A DNA stretch of 64,000 nt from Paenibacillus sp. FSL H3-0469 (GTDB lineage: Bacteria; Bacillota; Bacilli; Paenibacillales; Paenibacillaceae): NCBI RefSeq assembly GCF_038051945.1, contig NZ_CP150302.1, forward strand, positions 6,634,001 through 6,698,000, written 5' to 3'. This document shows positions 33,941 to 42,924 of the stretch, piece after piece (position 1 is the first letter of the stretch; each line of letters starts with the position of its first letter). Position numbers and translations under genes: made by a program. Under the pieces are notes generated by a model, which worked only from the letters and a program-made list of their open reading frames with translations, had not been told where the DNA came from and made no database searches.

Positions 33941-34897
33941 ATGGAAGTCATCAAAATCTCTCCCCGGGGTTATTGCTATGGCGTCGTCGATGCTATGGTG
34001 ATGGCACGGCAGGCTGCGCAGAATCTTGATTTGCCCCGGCCGATTTATATACTGGGCATGATTGTGCACAACAGCCATGTCACGAACTCCTTCGAGGATG
34101 ACGGAATCATTACGCTGGACGGGCATAACCGTCTGGATATTCTAGATAAAGTAGATAAGGGAACAGTCATCTTCACAGCGCACGGCGTATCGCCAGAGGT
34201 CCGTAAGATGGCACGCGCCAAAGGACTGACCACGGTGGATGCCACCTGCCCGGATGTTACGAAGACGCATGACCTCATCAAGGAGAAGGTTGATGAAGGC
34301 TGCGAGATTATCTATATCGGCAAGAAAGGCCACCCGGAGCCCGAAGGTGCGGTGGGAATTGCGCCGGAGCATGTCCATCTGATCGAGAAGGAAGAGGACA
34401 TTGCCGGCCTCTCTATTCCTTCCTCACGGATTGTTATTACGAACCAGACCACAATGAGCCAATGGGATATCAAGCATATTATGCGCAAGCTGCTGGAGAC
34501 TTTCCCCGGCGCTGAGGTCCATAATGAGATCTGCATGGCTACGCAGGTGCGGCAGGAAGCTGTCGCTGAGCAGGCGGGCCAGTGTGAGCTGGTTATTGTG
34601 GTGGGTGATCCGCGCAGCAATAACTCTAACCGCTTGGCGCAGGTATCCGAGGAGATTGCCGGAGTCCCGGCTCACCGGATCGCTGACGTCTCCGAGCTGA
34701 ATACGGAGTGGCTGAAGGGAATTACCAAGGTAGGTGTGACCTCCGGCGCATCTACGCCGACACCGATCACGAAGGAAGTTATTAATTATCTGGAGCAGTA
34801 TGACGAAGCAAAGCCGGAGACCTGGGAGATCAAGCGCACGGTCAATATGGCGAAGCTTCTGCCGCCGGTGAAGAATAAGACAGCAAGCACCAGCTGA
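33941..34897 (+). CDS. ispH: 4-hydroxy-3-methylbut-2-enyl diphosphate reductase
   Basis: Last enzyme of the MEP isoprenoid pathway; makes IPP and DMAPP with a 4Fe-4S cluster. The three cluster cysteines are in PRGYCYGV (Cys12), DATCPDV and NEICMATQ. Also seen are the substrate motifs TNQTTMSQWD, SNNSNRL and TSGASTPTP, and the glutamate in GHPEPEGAVG. 318 aa. ATG 33941 (MEVIKISPRG) was preferred over the TTG 24 nt upstream because it matches the family start. A terminator follows at 34949. Confidence 0.95.
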   Translation: MEVIKISPRGYCYGVVDAMVMARQAAQNLDLPRPIYILGMIVHNSHVTNSFEDDGIITLDGHNRLDILDKVDKGTVIFTAHGVSPEVRKMARAKGLTTVDATCPDVTKTHDLIKEKVDEGCEIIYIGKKGHPEPEGAVGIAPEHVHLIEKEEDIAGLSIPSSRIVITNQTTMSQWDIKHIMRKLLETFPGAEVHNEICMATQVRQEAVAEQAGQCELVIVVGDPRSNNSNRLAQVSEEIAGVPAHRIADVSELNTEWLKGITKVGVTSGASTPTPITKEVINYLEQYDEAKPETWEIKRTVNMAKLLPPVKNKTASTS

Positions 34898-34948
34898 CAG
34901 CTCTGAACAGCAATAACATCCTAAACATGTACTCATAGCGATTAACCG

Positions 34949-34985
34949 GCAGTGCGGCCTGAGAGGGTTGTGCTGCTTTTTTTTG
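34949..34985 (+). terminator. Rho-independent terminator of ispH
   Basis: GCAGTGCGGCC and GGTTGTGCTGC pair (several G-U) around TGAGAG, followed by eight T. Confidence 0.75.
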
Positions 34986-35049
34986 TGAAAAAAGAAGGTC
35001 ACTCGCCGTTCTGCCACATAGAATTCACGTGTAGCCAGGGGAATAATGG

Positions 35050-35078
35050 TTGACTGAAAGGGGAATATGCGCTAAGAT
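35050..35078 (+). promoter_or_regulatory. SigA-type promoter of aroF
   Basis: TTGACT (35050-35055), 17-bp spacer, TAAGAT (35073-35078); about 105 nt of leader precede the gene. Confidence 0.65.
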
Positions 35079-35191
35079 TACTTTAGTGCTTAAAAGCGTA
35101 CACGCGTCGTAGCGAGATAGTAAATTTGAGGATCGGCAGTCGGCCGCTCTATTCAACAACACTAATACGGGTTCAAAAGGGGAGCTATCAT

Positions 35192-36238
35192 ATGATCGTT
35201 ATTACATCCAACCAAACACCTCAGGAACAGGTGAATGAGATTATTGCCGTGATTGAGAAGGAAGGCTTGCAGGTCCACCTCTCTGTAGGGGCTGACCATA
35301 CGGTAATCGGACTGGTCGGGGGTGTCACTCCGAAGCTTGCCGAGCATCTGCGCCAGATGAAGGGTGTAGAGAATGTAGTTAAAATTACCAAATCCTATAA
35401 GCTGGCAAGCCGCGACTTCCATCCGGAGGATACGGTTATCGATATCCGCGGAGTGAAGATCGGCGGGGAGAACATGGTTATTATGGGCGGTCCGTGTGCC
35501 GTGGAATCACCGGAGCAGATTGATGAGATTGCCCGGCTGGTCAAGGCTTCCGGCGGCCAGGTGCTGCGCGGAGGCGCCTTTAAGCCGCGTACCGGACCTT
35601 ACAGCTTCCAGGGGGTTGGCGTGGAAGGGCTGACGATGATGGCGGAAGCCGGCAAACGTCACGGCTTGCTGACTATTACTGAGGTTATGACACCGGAATA
35701 TGTGGATATCTGTGCCGAGCATGCAGATATTCTGCAGGTAGGTACACGCAACATGCAGAACTTTGACCTGCTGCGCAAGCTGGGCACCTGCGGCCGTCCT
35801 GTGCTGCTGAAGCGCGGGTTCAGTGCGACCTATGATGAGCTGCTGAATGCGGCGGAATACATTCTTGCCGGAGGCAACCGGGATGTCATGCTGTGCGAGC
35901 GCGGCATCCGTACCTTCGAGACCTACACACGCAATACGCTGGATCTGTCGGCCATTCCTGTGCTGCAGAACCTCAGCCACCTGCCGGTAATCTCTGACCC
36001 GAGCCACGGCACCGGACGCCGTGAGCTGGTAGCTCCTATGGCCAAGGCCTCGGTTGCTGCCGGCGCCAACGGTCTGATTATCGAGATGCATACCGACCCT
36101 GATAATTCCATGACCGGTGACGGCGTGCAGTCCCTGTTCCCTGAGCAGTTCGACAGCCTGCTGCGGGATTTGGAGAAGCTGGCACCGCTGGTGGGCCGCA
36201 AGTTCTCTCCGTCTTTGGAGGCTTCGCCTGTAGTATGA
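35192..36238 (+). CDS. aroF: 3-deoxy-7-phosphoheptulonate (DAHP) synthase
   Basis: First step of the shikimate pathway: PEP plus erythrose 4-phosphate. The 348-aa Thermotoga/Bacillus-type (I-beta) enzyme has an N-terminal ferredoxin-like regulatory domain (1-~70: MIVITSNQTPQEQVNEI…). The barrel has GGPCAVESPEQI, RGGAFKPRTGPYSFQGVG, QVGTRNMQNF, LLKRGFSAT, CERGIRTFE, SDPSHGTGRR and IEMHTDP. ATG 35192 follows AAAAGGGGAG. The N-terminal domain is the kind that binds aromatic amino acids for feedback control. No chorismate mutase domain is fused. Confidence 0.94.
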   Translation: MIVITSNQTPQEQVNEIIAVIEKEGLQVHLSVGADHTVIGLVGGVTPKLAEHLRQMKGVENVVKITKSYKLASRDFHPEDTVIDIRGVKIGGENMVIMGGPCAVESPEQIDEIARLVKASGGQVLRGGAFKPRTGPYSFQGVGVEGLTMMAEAGKRHGLLTITEVMTPEYVDICAEHADILQVGTRNMQNFDLLRKLGTCGRPVLLKRGFSATYDELLNAAEYILAGGNRDVMLCERGIRTFETYTRNTLDLSAIPVLQNLSHLPVISDPSHGTGRRELVAPMAKASVAAGANGLIIEMHTDPDNSMTGDGVQSLFPEQFDSLLRDLEKLAPLVGRKFSPSLEASPVV

Positions 36239-36263
36239 TTTTCAACGTATAAATGACTATTGA

Positions 36264-36309
36264 ACAGCTCTCTTCTCCCGCTTCAGGCTGGAGGATGAGG
36301 GCTGTTTTT
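36264..36309 (+). terminator. Rho-independent terminator of aroF
   Basis: ACAGCTCTCTTCTCC pairs with GGAGGATGAGGGCTGT around CGCTTCAGGCT, followed by TTTT. Confidence 0.8.
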
Positions 36310-36399
36310 GCTGCATATGGGACAAAGGTGACATGGAATCCGGATGAAATTGGCATTTTCACCAAAGCGTCAGAATATCTTACATTGTCGCAAGAAATA

Positions 36400-36441
36400 C
36401 CTGACATAAGCATTGACGATGTTAGGTATGCGATTTATAAT
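36400..36441 (+). promoter_or_regulatory. glnA promoter with overlapping inverted repeat (candidate GlnR site)
   Basis: TTGACG (36413-36418), exactly 17 bp, TATAAT (36436-36441). ACCTGACAT (36400-36408) and ATGTTAGGT (36420-36428) form an inverted repeat over the -35 region, with TNACA/TGTNA half-sites like those of GlnR/TnrA but in outward order. Nitrogen control is inferred. Confidence 0.7.
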
Positions 36442-36520
36442 GACGACAGCAAAAAAATAAAAACAAGAACATTTGATACGATGAGCGGCCTAATGTTCGG
36501 AATCTGGGGAGGAATTAAGC

Positions 36521-37945
36521 ATGTCGGTTGAAAAAGTATTGCAGACGATCAAGGAAAACAATATCGAGTGGGTGGATTTCCGGTTTGTAGATTTGGGTGG
36601 ACGTGCTCACCACATCTCTTTGCCAGCATCCGCAGTTGAAGAAGAAACCTTTGTAAATGGGGTAGCATTCGATGGTTCTTCCATTACCGGCTTCCGGGGG
36701 ATTGAAGAGTCGGATATGGTAATGATGCCTGATCCAAGCACCACTTACATTGACCCGTTCACTGCTCACCCTACGCTGAACATTATGTGCGACATCTTCA
36801 CACCTGATGGCGAACGTTATGAGCGCGACCCGCGCGGTATCGCAGTGAAGGCTGAAGAATTCCTGCAGTCCAGTGGAGTAGGTACAGCAGCATTCTTCGC
36901 ACCTGAATCCGAATTCTTCATCTTCGACGATGTACGTTACGAGAGCGGAATGAATACTTCCTCCTTCTACGTAGATTCCGAGGAAGCAGCTTGGAACACT
37001 GGCCGCAAGGAAGAAGGCGGCAACATGGCCTTCAAGGTTGGCGTGAAGGGCGGATACGTGCCTGTAGCTCCAGTGGATTCCCAGCAGGATATCCGCAGTG
37101 AAATGTGCCGTTTGCTGGGTGAAGCCGGCCTCGAAATCGAGCGTCATCACCATGAAGTAGCAACAGCAGGCCAGGCGGAAATCAACTTCCGTTTCGACAC
37201 CCTGAAGAAAACAGCCGATAATCTCCTCACTTACAAATACATTGTGCAGAACACTGCACGTCAATACGGCAAGGTAGCCACCTTCATGCCAAAACCGCTG
37301 TTCGGTGATAACGGTAGCGGAATGCACGTTCACCAATCGATTTTCAACGGCGATGCTCCATTGTTCTACGAAAAAGGCGCATATGCCAACCTGAGTGAAA
37401 TGGCGCTGCACTACATCGGCGGTATCCTGTATCATGCTCCTGCATTGATCGCGCTGACGAACCCAAGCACCAACTCGTTCAAACGTCTGGTTCCTGGCTA
37501 TGAAGCACCGGTCAACCTGGTCTATTCCAAGGGTAACCGTTCCGCTGCTGTCCGTATCCCGGTTGCTGCTGTGACACCTAAGGGCTGTCGCATCGAATTC
37601 CGTACACCGGACTCCACTGCTAATCCTTACCTGGCCTTCTCCGCTATGCTGATGGCTGGCCTGGACGGAATCAAGAAGAAGATCAACCCTGAAGAAATGG
37701 GCTACGGTCCGCTGGACAAGAACATCTACGAATTGTCTGATGCAGACAAAGAGAAGATCCGCAGCGTTCCTGGTTCCCTGGACGAAGCGCTGGATGCACT
37801 GGAGGCTGACTTCGAATTCCTGACTGAGGGCGGCGTATTCACTAAGGACTTCATCGATAACTATATCGCCCTGAAGCGTTCCGAAGCTCAAGCTGTTGCC
37901 ATCCGCGTTCATCCGCATGAATACTCCCTGTACTTCGACGTATAA
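36521..37945 (+). CDS. glnA: Type I glutamine synthetase, GSI-beta-like
   Basis: ATP-dependent amidation of glutamate. 474 aa, longer than the ~444 of typical Firmicute GSI-alpha. GS signatures are FDGSSITGF, PESEFFIF, HHHEVATAGQAEINFRFDTL, GDNGSGMHVHQS, NPSTNSFKRLVPGYEAP and NPYLAFSAMLMAGLDGI. The C-terminal part (INPEEMGYGPLDKNIYELSD…LDEALDALEADFEFLTEGGVF) follows enterobacterial and cyanobacterial GSI-beta, including a Tyr at the adenylylation-loop position (NIYELS). No glnR precedes it. GGGGAGGA supports the ATG. The final residues HPHEYSLYFDV also match GSI-beta. Confidence 0.93.
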   Translation: MSVEKVLQTIKENNIEWVDFRFVDLGGRAHHISLPASAVEEETFVNGVAFDGSSITGFRGIEESDMVMMPDPSTTYIDPFTAHPTLNIMCDIFTPDGERYERDPRGIAVKAEEFLQSSGVGTAAFFAPESEFFIFDDVRYESGMNTSSFYVDSEEAAWNTGRKEEGGNMAFKVGVKGGYVPVAPVDSQQDIRSEMCRLLGEAGLEIERHHHEVATAGQAEINFRFDTLKKTADNLLTYKYIVQNTARQYGKVATFMPKPLFGDNGSGMHVHQSIFNGDAPLFYEKGAYANLSEMALHYIGGILYHAPALIALTNPSTNSFKRLVPGYEAPVNLVYSKGNRSAAVRIPVAAVTPKGCRIEFRTPDSTANPYLAFSAMLMAGLDGIKKKINPEEMGYGPLDKNIYELSDADKEKIRSVPGSLDEALDALEADFEFLTEGGVFTKDFIDNYIALKRSEAQAVAIRVHPHEYSLYFDV

Positions 37946-37979
37946 GATAAGCTAGTCTATTGTAATATAGTACGATAGA

Positions 37980-38015
37980 AAGGCCCCTGGAATCATTGAT
38001 TCCGGGGGCTTTTTG
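37980..38015 (+). terminator. Rho-independent terminator of glnA
   Basis: AAGGCCCCTGGAATCA and TGATTCCGGGGGCTT form a long stem followed by TTTTT. Confidence 0.93.
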
Positions 38016-38089
38016 CGTGCGGCAATTCGTGCTGGAGGGTGGGGTGGAAGGGTGGATAGTATAGGGAAAAGGTGAAAAGGTAAAAGGTG

Positions 38090-38290
38090 AAGGGGATAAA
38101 TCCCTCTGATTTAAGTGGGAGTTGGCTAGAAGGTCAGAAGAAAGGGAAAAATCCCTTTGATTTAGCTGGAAGTTGGCAAATGGATGAAATGAAAGGGATA
38201 AATCCCTCAGATTCAGCGAAAAGTTGGCTCGGAAGTAAAATGAGAGGGATAATTCCCTCTGTTGGTGCTGCTGCTCATTAAACTGATTGG
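38090..38290. repeat. Tandem repeat array, four 51-bp units
   Basis: The GGG of each unit's hairpin falls at 38093, 38144, 38195 and 38246, exactly 51 bp apart. Each unit has a small palindrome (GGGATAAATCCC, GGGAAAAATCCC, GGGATAAATCCC, GGGATAATTCCC) followed by TCTGATTTA…AGTTGGC-type spacer. Units differ at many positions but never in length. Confidence 0.9.
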
Positions 38291-38298
38291 GAGTAATG

Positions 38299-38706
38299 AT
38301 GAAGAGCATTAGTGCACCTGAATCCGGCAAAAGCGGGCAAATGAGCTAAATGAGGAGCACAAGTGCACCAGAATTCGGCAAAATTGGACAAACGAGCTAA
38401 ATGAGGAGCACAAGTACACCTGAATTCGGCAAAAGTGGGCAAACGAGCTAAATGAAGAGCACGAGTGCACTAGAATTCGGCAAAAGTGGGTAAACGAGCT
38501 AAATGAGGAGCACAAGTGCACCTGAATTCGGCCAAAGTGGGCAAACGAGCTAAATGAAGAGCACTAGTGCACCTGAATTCGGCAAAAGTGGGTAAACGAG
38601 CTAAATGAGGAGCACAAGTGCACCTGAATTCAGCAATATTGGGCAAATGAGCTAAATGTGGGGCATTAGTGCACCTTATTTTGGTGAATATTTGCTAGTT
38701 GAGTAA
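38299..38706. repeat. Tandem repeat array, eight 51-bp units
   Basis: Units start at 38299, 38350, 38401, 38452, 38503, 38554, 38605 and 38656, all exactly 51 bp apart. The consensus begins ATGAGGAGCACAAGTGCACC, continues TGAATTCGGCAAAAGTGGGC and ends AAACGAGCTAA. Each unit carries the short palindrome GCACAAGTGC. The last unit is the most diverged. There are no variable spacers, so this is not a CRISPR array. Confidence 0.95.
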
Positions 38707-38907
38707 AGGTGGAAGCTCATTTGCACTTGTTACAAATAGCTTTATATTGTGTTTTCGTAAAGTTTCGTTACAAAAATAGTATTATTGTAATGAAATTGCA
38801 ATTACATATGATGCTTTGAGCTTTAAAGTATAAAATTTGCACATTTATCTCTGCTCATAAGTTACAAATAACGCTTTACAAAGGGAAATAACGGTGTGAT
38901 AATGAAA

Positions 38908-38923
38908 CCGAAACCGATTTCGG
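38908..38923 (+). promoter_or_regulatory. Operator-like palindrome upstream of the GH94-like gene
   Basis: CCGAAACCGATTTCGG has 6-bp arms (CCGAAA/TTTCGG). It looks like a LacI-family or other sugar-repressor site; the regulator is not identified. Confidence 0.4.
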
Positions 38924-39038
38924 AAAGCGGTATCGGGAATTTCGGTTATGTGTTATTGCAATTATGTGGTTGAGCAATTATGTGGTCATACGCAAACAAG
39001 AAGAGATCTGCTGTCATGGAACAGGGAGGATGAATGTA

Positions 39039-41786
39039 TTGAAGGATCAATCAAAGGTGACAAGAACAGGCTGGAGCTTCACCGGAAATAACGGGGACTT
39101 TCGGCTGGAGCAGCCGGACCGGAGCAGCTTTTTATATTTTCCGCTAGTGAATGAAGGGGGCATGATGTCCTCGGTCAGTCCTAAGCTGCATGGTCAGGCC
39201 ACTTCGGGCCATAATACTTTTCTGACACCACCCATCTCGGTGGAGGATCTGCATAATTCCCGCGCCTCGCGTAATTTCTGGGTATACATTGAAGGCAAGG
39301 GCGCCTGGTCGGCTGCGGGTAATTCTGCACGGCAGAATGCGGCATTCTATGGAGAAGCAGCAGATGAATCCTTGCTGGAGGCAGGACTCTTGTGGCATCG
39401 AGTGACCCGGGAGAGTAAGGAGCTGGGTCTGAGAGCGGAGATCACAAGCTTCGTACCCTGCGGGAGCGACAAGGTTGAGCTGATGAAGGTGGTACTTACG
39501 AACAGCGGTACAGAGGCGATTAAGCTGACTCCTACTGCGGCTATTCCGCTATATGCGCGTTCAGCAGACGATTTGCGCGATCACCGGCATGTCACCTCGC
39601 TGCTGAACCGGATCTATACTTCGGCTTGTGGTGTAGAGGTGCAGCCTGCCCTGTCCTTCGACGAACGCGGCCACCGGGTGAATCATACTTCTTACGGGGT
39701 ATTCGGGACTGACGGGAGCGGAGCGCAGCCAACCGGATTATTCCCGGTGCAGGAGGAATTCATCGGCGAGGGCGGAAGTCTGGACTGGCCGGAAGCAGTC
39801 GTGAACAATCTGGCGCCGCCGATTGGGGAAGACGGCGGAGTGCCTTGGGAAGGATATGAGGCGCTGGGGGGACTGCGGTTCGCCGCGATTACTCTGGAGC
39901 CGGGTCAGAGCCATTCTTATGTCGTAGTCATGGCGATTGACAATGATAGAATCGATGTGCAGGCGCTGATGGCCAAATATGGCTCGGCTGCGGCTTTTGA
40001 CGCGTTGCTTGAAGAGAATAAGCGCTTCTGGGCGGATAAAGTCAATACGGTAGAATTCCATACCGGAGATCATGCTGCTGACGAATGGATGAAATGGGTG
40101 ACACTGCAGCCGGTGCTGCGCAGACTGTACGGCAACTCGTTCCTGCCTTACCACGATTATGGCAGAGGGGGACGCGGCTGGCGCGATCTCTGGCAGGATT
40201 GCCTGGCTCTATTAATCATGGAACCTGCGGATGTGCGCAGCCTGCTGCTGAACAACTATGCCGGAGTTCGAATTGACGGCAGCAATGCGACGATCATCGG
40301 GCAGCAGCCGGGCGAATTCATTGCCGACCGGAACAATATTCCACGGGTTTGGATGGACCATGGGGCGTGGCCGTTCCTGACTACTATGCTATACCTGGAT
40401 CAGAGCGGGGATCTGGACTTCCTGCTGCAGGAGCAGACCTACTTCCGTGATACCTTCATGAACCGCTGTAAGGACCGCGATGCCTCCTGGGAGCCGGGAG
40501 CAGGAAGCAGTCTGCGGACAACTGCGGGCGAAGAATATACAGGTACTATTCTGGAGCATATCCTGCTGCAGAATCTGGTTCCTTTCTTCAATGTGGGTGA
40601 GCATAACAATATCCTGCTGGAAGGAGCGGACTGGAACGATGGTCTCGATATGGCTGCACAGCGGGGCGAAAGTGTTACTTTCACAGCCTTCTATGCCAGC
40701 AACCTGCTCGATCTGTCCAAGCTGCTGATTACTCTGAAGGAACGGACGGGCGGAGATACGCTGGAGCTGGCCGAAGAGATGGTACTGCTGCTTGACTCGC
40801 TCGGCCAAGCTGTCGATTATGAATCGGTGACGGCAAAGCATGAGCTGCTCAGCCGCTTCTATGCTGCTGCGCCGAATAAGGTGAGCGGAGTAAGAGCTGT
40901 GTTGAAGCTTGAAGAGGTTGCAGCAGATCTCGCCCGTAAGGCGGAATGGATCTTCGATCACCTGCGCCGCAATGAATGGGTAGAGAGCGGACACGGCGAC
41001 GGCTGGTTCAACGGCTATTATAATAATAACGGTGAACGTGTAGAAGGGGAATGGACTGAGAGCACACGGATGACGCTTACCGGACAGGTCTTCCCGCTCC
41101 TCGGCCACGCGGCTGCTCCAGAGCAGATTCCAGCGATCATCTCGGCGGTAGAGCGCAATCTGTACGATGAAAAAATCGGCTACCGTCTGAACAGCAACTT
41201 CGGCGGCATTCAGCAGAATCTGGGCCGGGCGTTCGGCTTCGCCTTCGGACACAAGGAGAACGGAGCGATGTTCAGCCACATGACTGTTATGTACGGCAAT
41301 GCGCTGTATAAACGCGGATACGTCAAAGAGGGCCGCAAGGTGCTGGATTCACTGTATAACCTGAGTGCGAACTTCGAGGTCAGCCGGATGTATCCCGGAA
41401 TTCCGGAATATATCAATGAGCAGGGCAGAGGAATGTACACCTATCTGACTGGCTCAGCAAGCTGGCTGCTCCTGACAATGGTGACTGAAGTGTTTGGCGT
41501 CAAAGGCAAGCTCGGCGACCTGCTGCTGCAGCCGAAGCTTGTGAATGAACAGTTTGACGGCGATAAAAGCGCCTCTATCAAGACTATTTTTGCCGGACGT
41601 GAGCTGAAAGTCGTCTATACGGCTTCTGGAAGCACGGAGTACGGAGAGTACCAAATACACGCAGTTCGCCTGAACGGGTCTGAGGTAACGCTTCATCGCG
41701 TCTCAGAGGGTGCTGTGATCCCGCGCAGCCTGCTGACAGACCTGTCTGAAGGAGAAGTCCATCTGTTGGAGGTAGAACTGGCCTAA
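39039..41786 (+). CDS. GH94/GT36-like glycoside phosphorylase family protein
   Basis: About 915 aa. The N-terminal beta-sandwich domain (YFPLVNEGGMMSSVSPKLHG…; TSFVPCGSDKVELMKVVLTN) is followed by an (alpha/alpha)6 barrel with GRGGRGWRDLWQDCLALL and EGADWNDGLDM. That DWNDGLD Asp is the general acid of cellobiose phosphorylase-type enzymes. A C-terminal domain ends the protein. Such enzymes cleave a beta-glucoside with phosphate to yield a sugar 1-phosphate. Start choice: TTG 39039 is 9 nt from GGGAGG; ATG 39030 touches it. A mutarotase-like gene lies downstream. The substrate is unknown and non-cellobiose specificity is quite possible. Confidence 0.82.
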   Translation: MKDQSKVTRTGWSFTGNNGDFRLEQPDRSSFLYFPLVNEGGMMSSVSPKLHGQATSGHNTFLTPPISVEDLHNSRASRNFWVYIEGKGAWSAAGNSARQNAAFYGEAADESLLEAGLLWHRVTRESKELGLRAEITSFVPCGSDKVELMKVVLTNSGTEAIKLTPTAAIPLYARSADDLRDHRHVTSLLNRIYTSACGVEVQPALSFDERGHRVNHTSYGVFGTDGSGAQPTGLFPVQEEFIGEGGSLDWPEAVVNNLAPPIGEDGGVPWEGYEALGGLRFAAITLEPGQSHSYVVVMAIDNDRIDVQALMAKYGSAAAFDALLEENKRFWADKVNTVEFHTGDHAADEWMKWVTLQPVLRRLYGNSFLPYHDYGRGGRGWRDLWQDCLALLIMEPADVRSLLLNNYAGVRIDGSNATIIGQQPGEFIADRNNIPRVWMDHGAWPFLTTMLYLDQSGDLDFLLQEQTYFRDTFMNRCKDRDASWEPGAGSSLRTTAGEEYTGTILEHILLQNLVPFFNVGEHNNILLEGADWNDGLDMAAQRGESVTFTAFYASNLLDLSKLLITLKERTGGDTLELAEEMVLLLDSLGQAVDYESVTAKHELLSRFYAAAPNKVSGVRAVLKLEEVAADLARKAEWIFDHLRRNEWVESGHGDGWFNGYYNNNGERVEGEWTESTRMTLTGQVFPLLGHAAAPEQIPAIISAVERNLYDEKIGYRLNSNFGGIQQNLGRAFGFAFGHKENGAMFSHMTVMYGNALYKRGYVKEGRKVLDSLYNLSANFEVSRMYPGIPEYINEQGRGMYTYLTGSASWLLLTMVTEVFGVKGKLGDLLLQPKLVNEQFDGDKSASIKTIFAGRELKVVYTASGSTEYGEYQIHAVRLNGSEVTLHRVSEGAVIPRSLLTDLSEGEVHLLEVELA

Positions 41787-41930
41787 GCCGGAGCTGCTGA
41801 ACTCTATCGCCTGCACTGCCGGTCCGCGCAGAGCAGGCTTTTCAATATCCAAATACACCGTATAGAACGGCCCTGGAAATGCTATGATAGGATGTGCTGC
41901 GTCCAACCAGGACAGAAAGGAAAGAGATCA

Positions 41931-42815
41931 ATGACACGTATACTATCCAATGGAGTACTGACCGTAGAGATTGCTGATGTGGGAGCCTATGGAGGCACCC
42001 GTTTTGACTGGACAGGATTTATTACAGGAGTGAAGCTGGAGCAGGGCGGGCATACCTTTTGCGTTCCGGAAAGTCTGGTTCCCGGACAGGGTACGGGAGG
42101 GAGTGGCCTCTGCAATGAGTTTGGCATTTCCCGGGCAATTGGCTATGAGGATGCTGCTCCTGGGGAATGGTTCCCCAAATTCGGTATCGGGCTGCTGCAG
42201 AAGCAGAGTGATGAGCCTTATTCATTCGTAGGGGAGTATCCGCTACAACCATTCCCGGTCACTGAAGCGTGGAGCGGAGACTCGGTTACATACACTGTGC
42301 AGCCGCTGGAATGCCGGGGCTACAGCATGCGGCTGGTCAAGACGCTGAAGCTGGAAGGAAACCGGCTGGACATTTCTTACAATGTAGAGAATACAGGGTC
42401 TGAAGCGCTGCGGATTGAAGAGTATATTCATAATTTTGTCGGCATCGATGGGGCACCCGTAGGAACGGATTATGAGCTTAGGCTGCCGGGAACGCCGAAG
42501 ATCGTGGCCCCGGAATCGGCGTATACGGAGAATTTACTCAGCATAGACGGAAATAGCCTGACATGGGCCGGGGAAACGGACCGCCAATTCTATTGCAAAC
42601 TCGAAGGCTGGGAGCAGGCGGAGGCGGATTACTACTGGGAGCTGATCCATAAACCTACTGGAGCCTGCATCAGAGAGAGCGGAGATTTCGCTGCTGAGCG
42701 GATTGCGCTATGGGGAGACAAGCATGTAATTTCACCCGAGGTTTTTGCTGACATCACTATTTTACCGCGTCACAGCAAGGAATGGAGCCGCAGCTACCAG
42801 TTTTCGGCCTCCTGA
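41931..42815 (+). CDS. Galactose-mutarotase-superfamily protein
   Basis: 294 aa with the beta-sandwich pattern of aldose 1-epimerase-like proteins: an early LTVEIADVGAYGGTRFDWTGFI segment, an EFGISRAIGYEDA region, LEGNRLDISYNVENTGSEALRIEEYIHNFVGID, and a final LWGDKHVISPEVF. The His/Glu usually required for mutarotase catalysis cannot be assigned with certainty. ATG 41931 follows AAAGGAAAGAG. Lying 145 bp after the GH94-like gene it may act on the same carbohydrate, but a separate transcript is possible. Confidence 0.72.
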   Translation: MTRILSNGVLTVEIADVGAYGGTRFDWTGFITGVKLEQGGHTFCVPESLVPGQGTGGSGLCNEFGISRAIGYEDAAPGEWFPKFGIGLLQKQSDEPYSFVGEYPLQPFPVTEAWSGDSVTYTVQPLECRGYSMRLVKTLKLEGNRLDISYNVENTGSEALRIEEYIHNFVGIDGAPVGTDYELRLPGTPKIVAPESAYTENLLSIDGNSLTWAGETDRQFYCKLEGWEQAEADYYWELIHKPTGACIRESGDFAAERIALWGDKHVISPEVFADITILPRHSKEWSRSYQFSAS

Positions 42816-42852
42816 ATGCGGTCTAGCTTACCTCTTATGTGAATAATTATAC

Positions 42853-42882
42853 TTGCTGGTGTTTATCGTTATCTGCTATCAT
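42853..42882 (+). promoter_or_regulatory. Possible serC promoter
   Basis: TTGCTG (42853-42858), 18-bp spacer, TATCAT (42877-42882), ~40 bp before the start codon. Confidence 0.45.
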
Positions 42883-42924
42883 AGCGATATCCATATTCAT
42901 AGGAGAGAAAGGGTGGGAGTTATT

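Larger units (their letters stand above)
38016..39038. other. 1-kb gene-free region between glnA and the GH94-like gene
   Basis: Holds two 51-bp-period tandem arrays (38090-38290 and 38299-38706), then ~330 bp of AT-rich leader with an operator-like palindrome at 38908. ORFs crossing the arrays exist on both strands only because 51 is a multiple of three; none has a ribosome site or non-repeat content. Confidence 0.75.

Noticed and set aside
36253..36531. 92-aa ORF upstream of glnA
   Set aside because: It contains the aroF terminator and the full glnA promoter, and runs into the glnA start in another frame.
36515..37918. 467-aa antisense ORF opposite glnA
   Set aside because: A shadow of strong codon bias in glnA; no ribosome site and no recognisable protein.
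38087..38521. ORFs through the 51-bp arrays on both strands (64-aa plus strand; 70- and 159-aa minus strand) with 17-residue repeats
   Set aside because: Open only because 51 is a multiple of three; no ribosome-binding sites, and the frames consist almost wholly of repeat units.
38299..38706. CRISPR array
   Set aside because: The whole 51-bp unit is conserved; there are no unique spacers, no leader and no cas genes nearby. It is a minisatellite.
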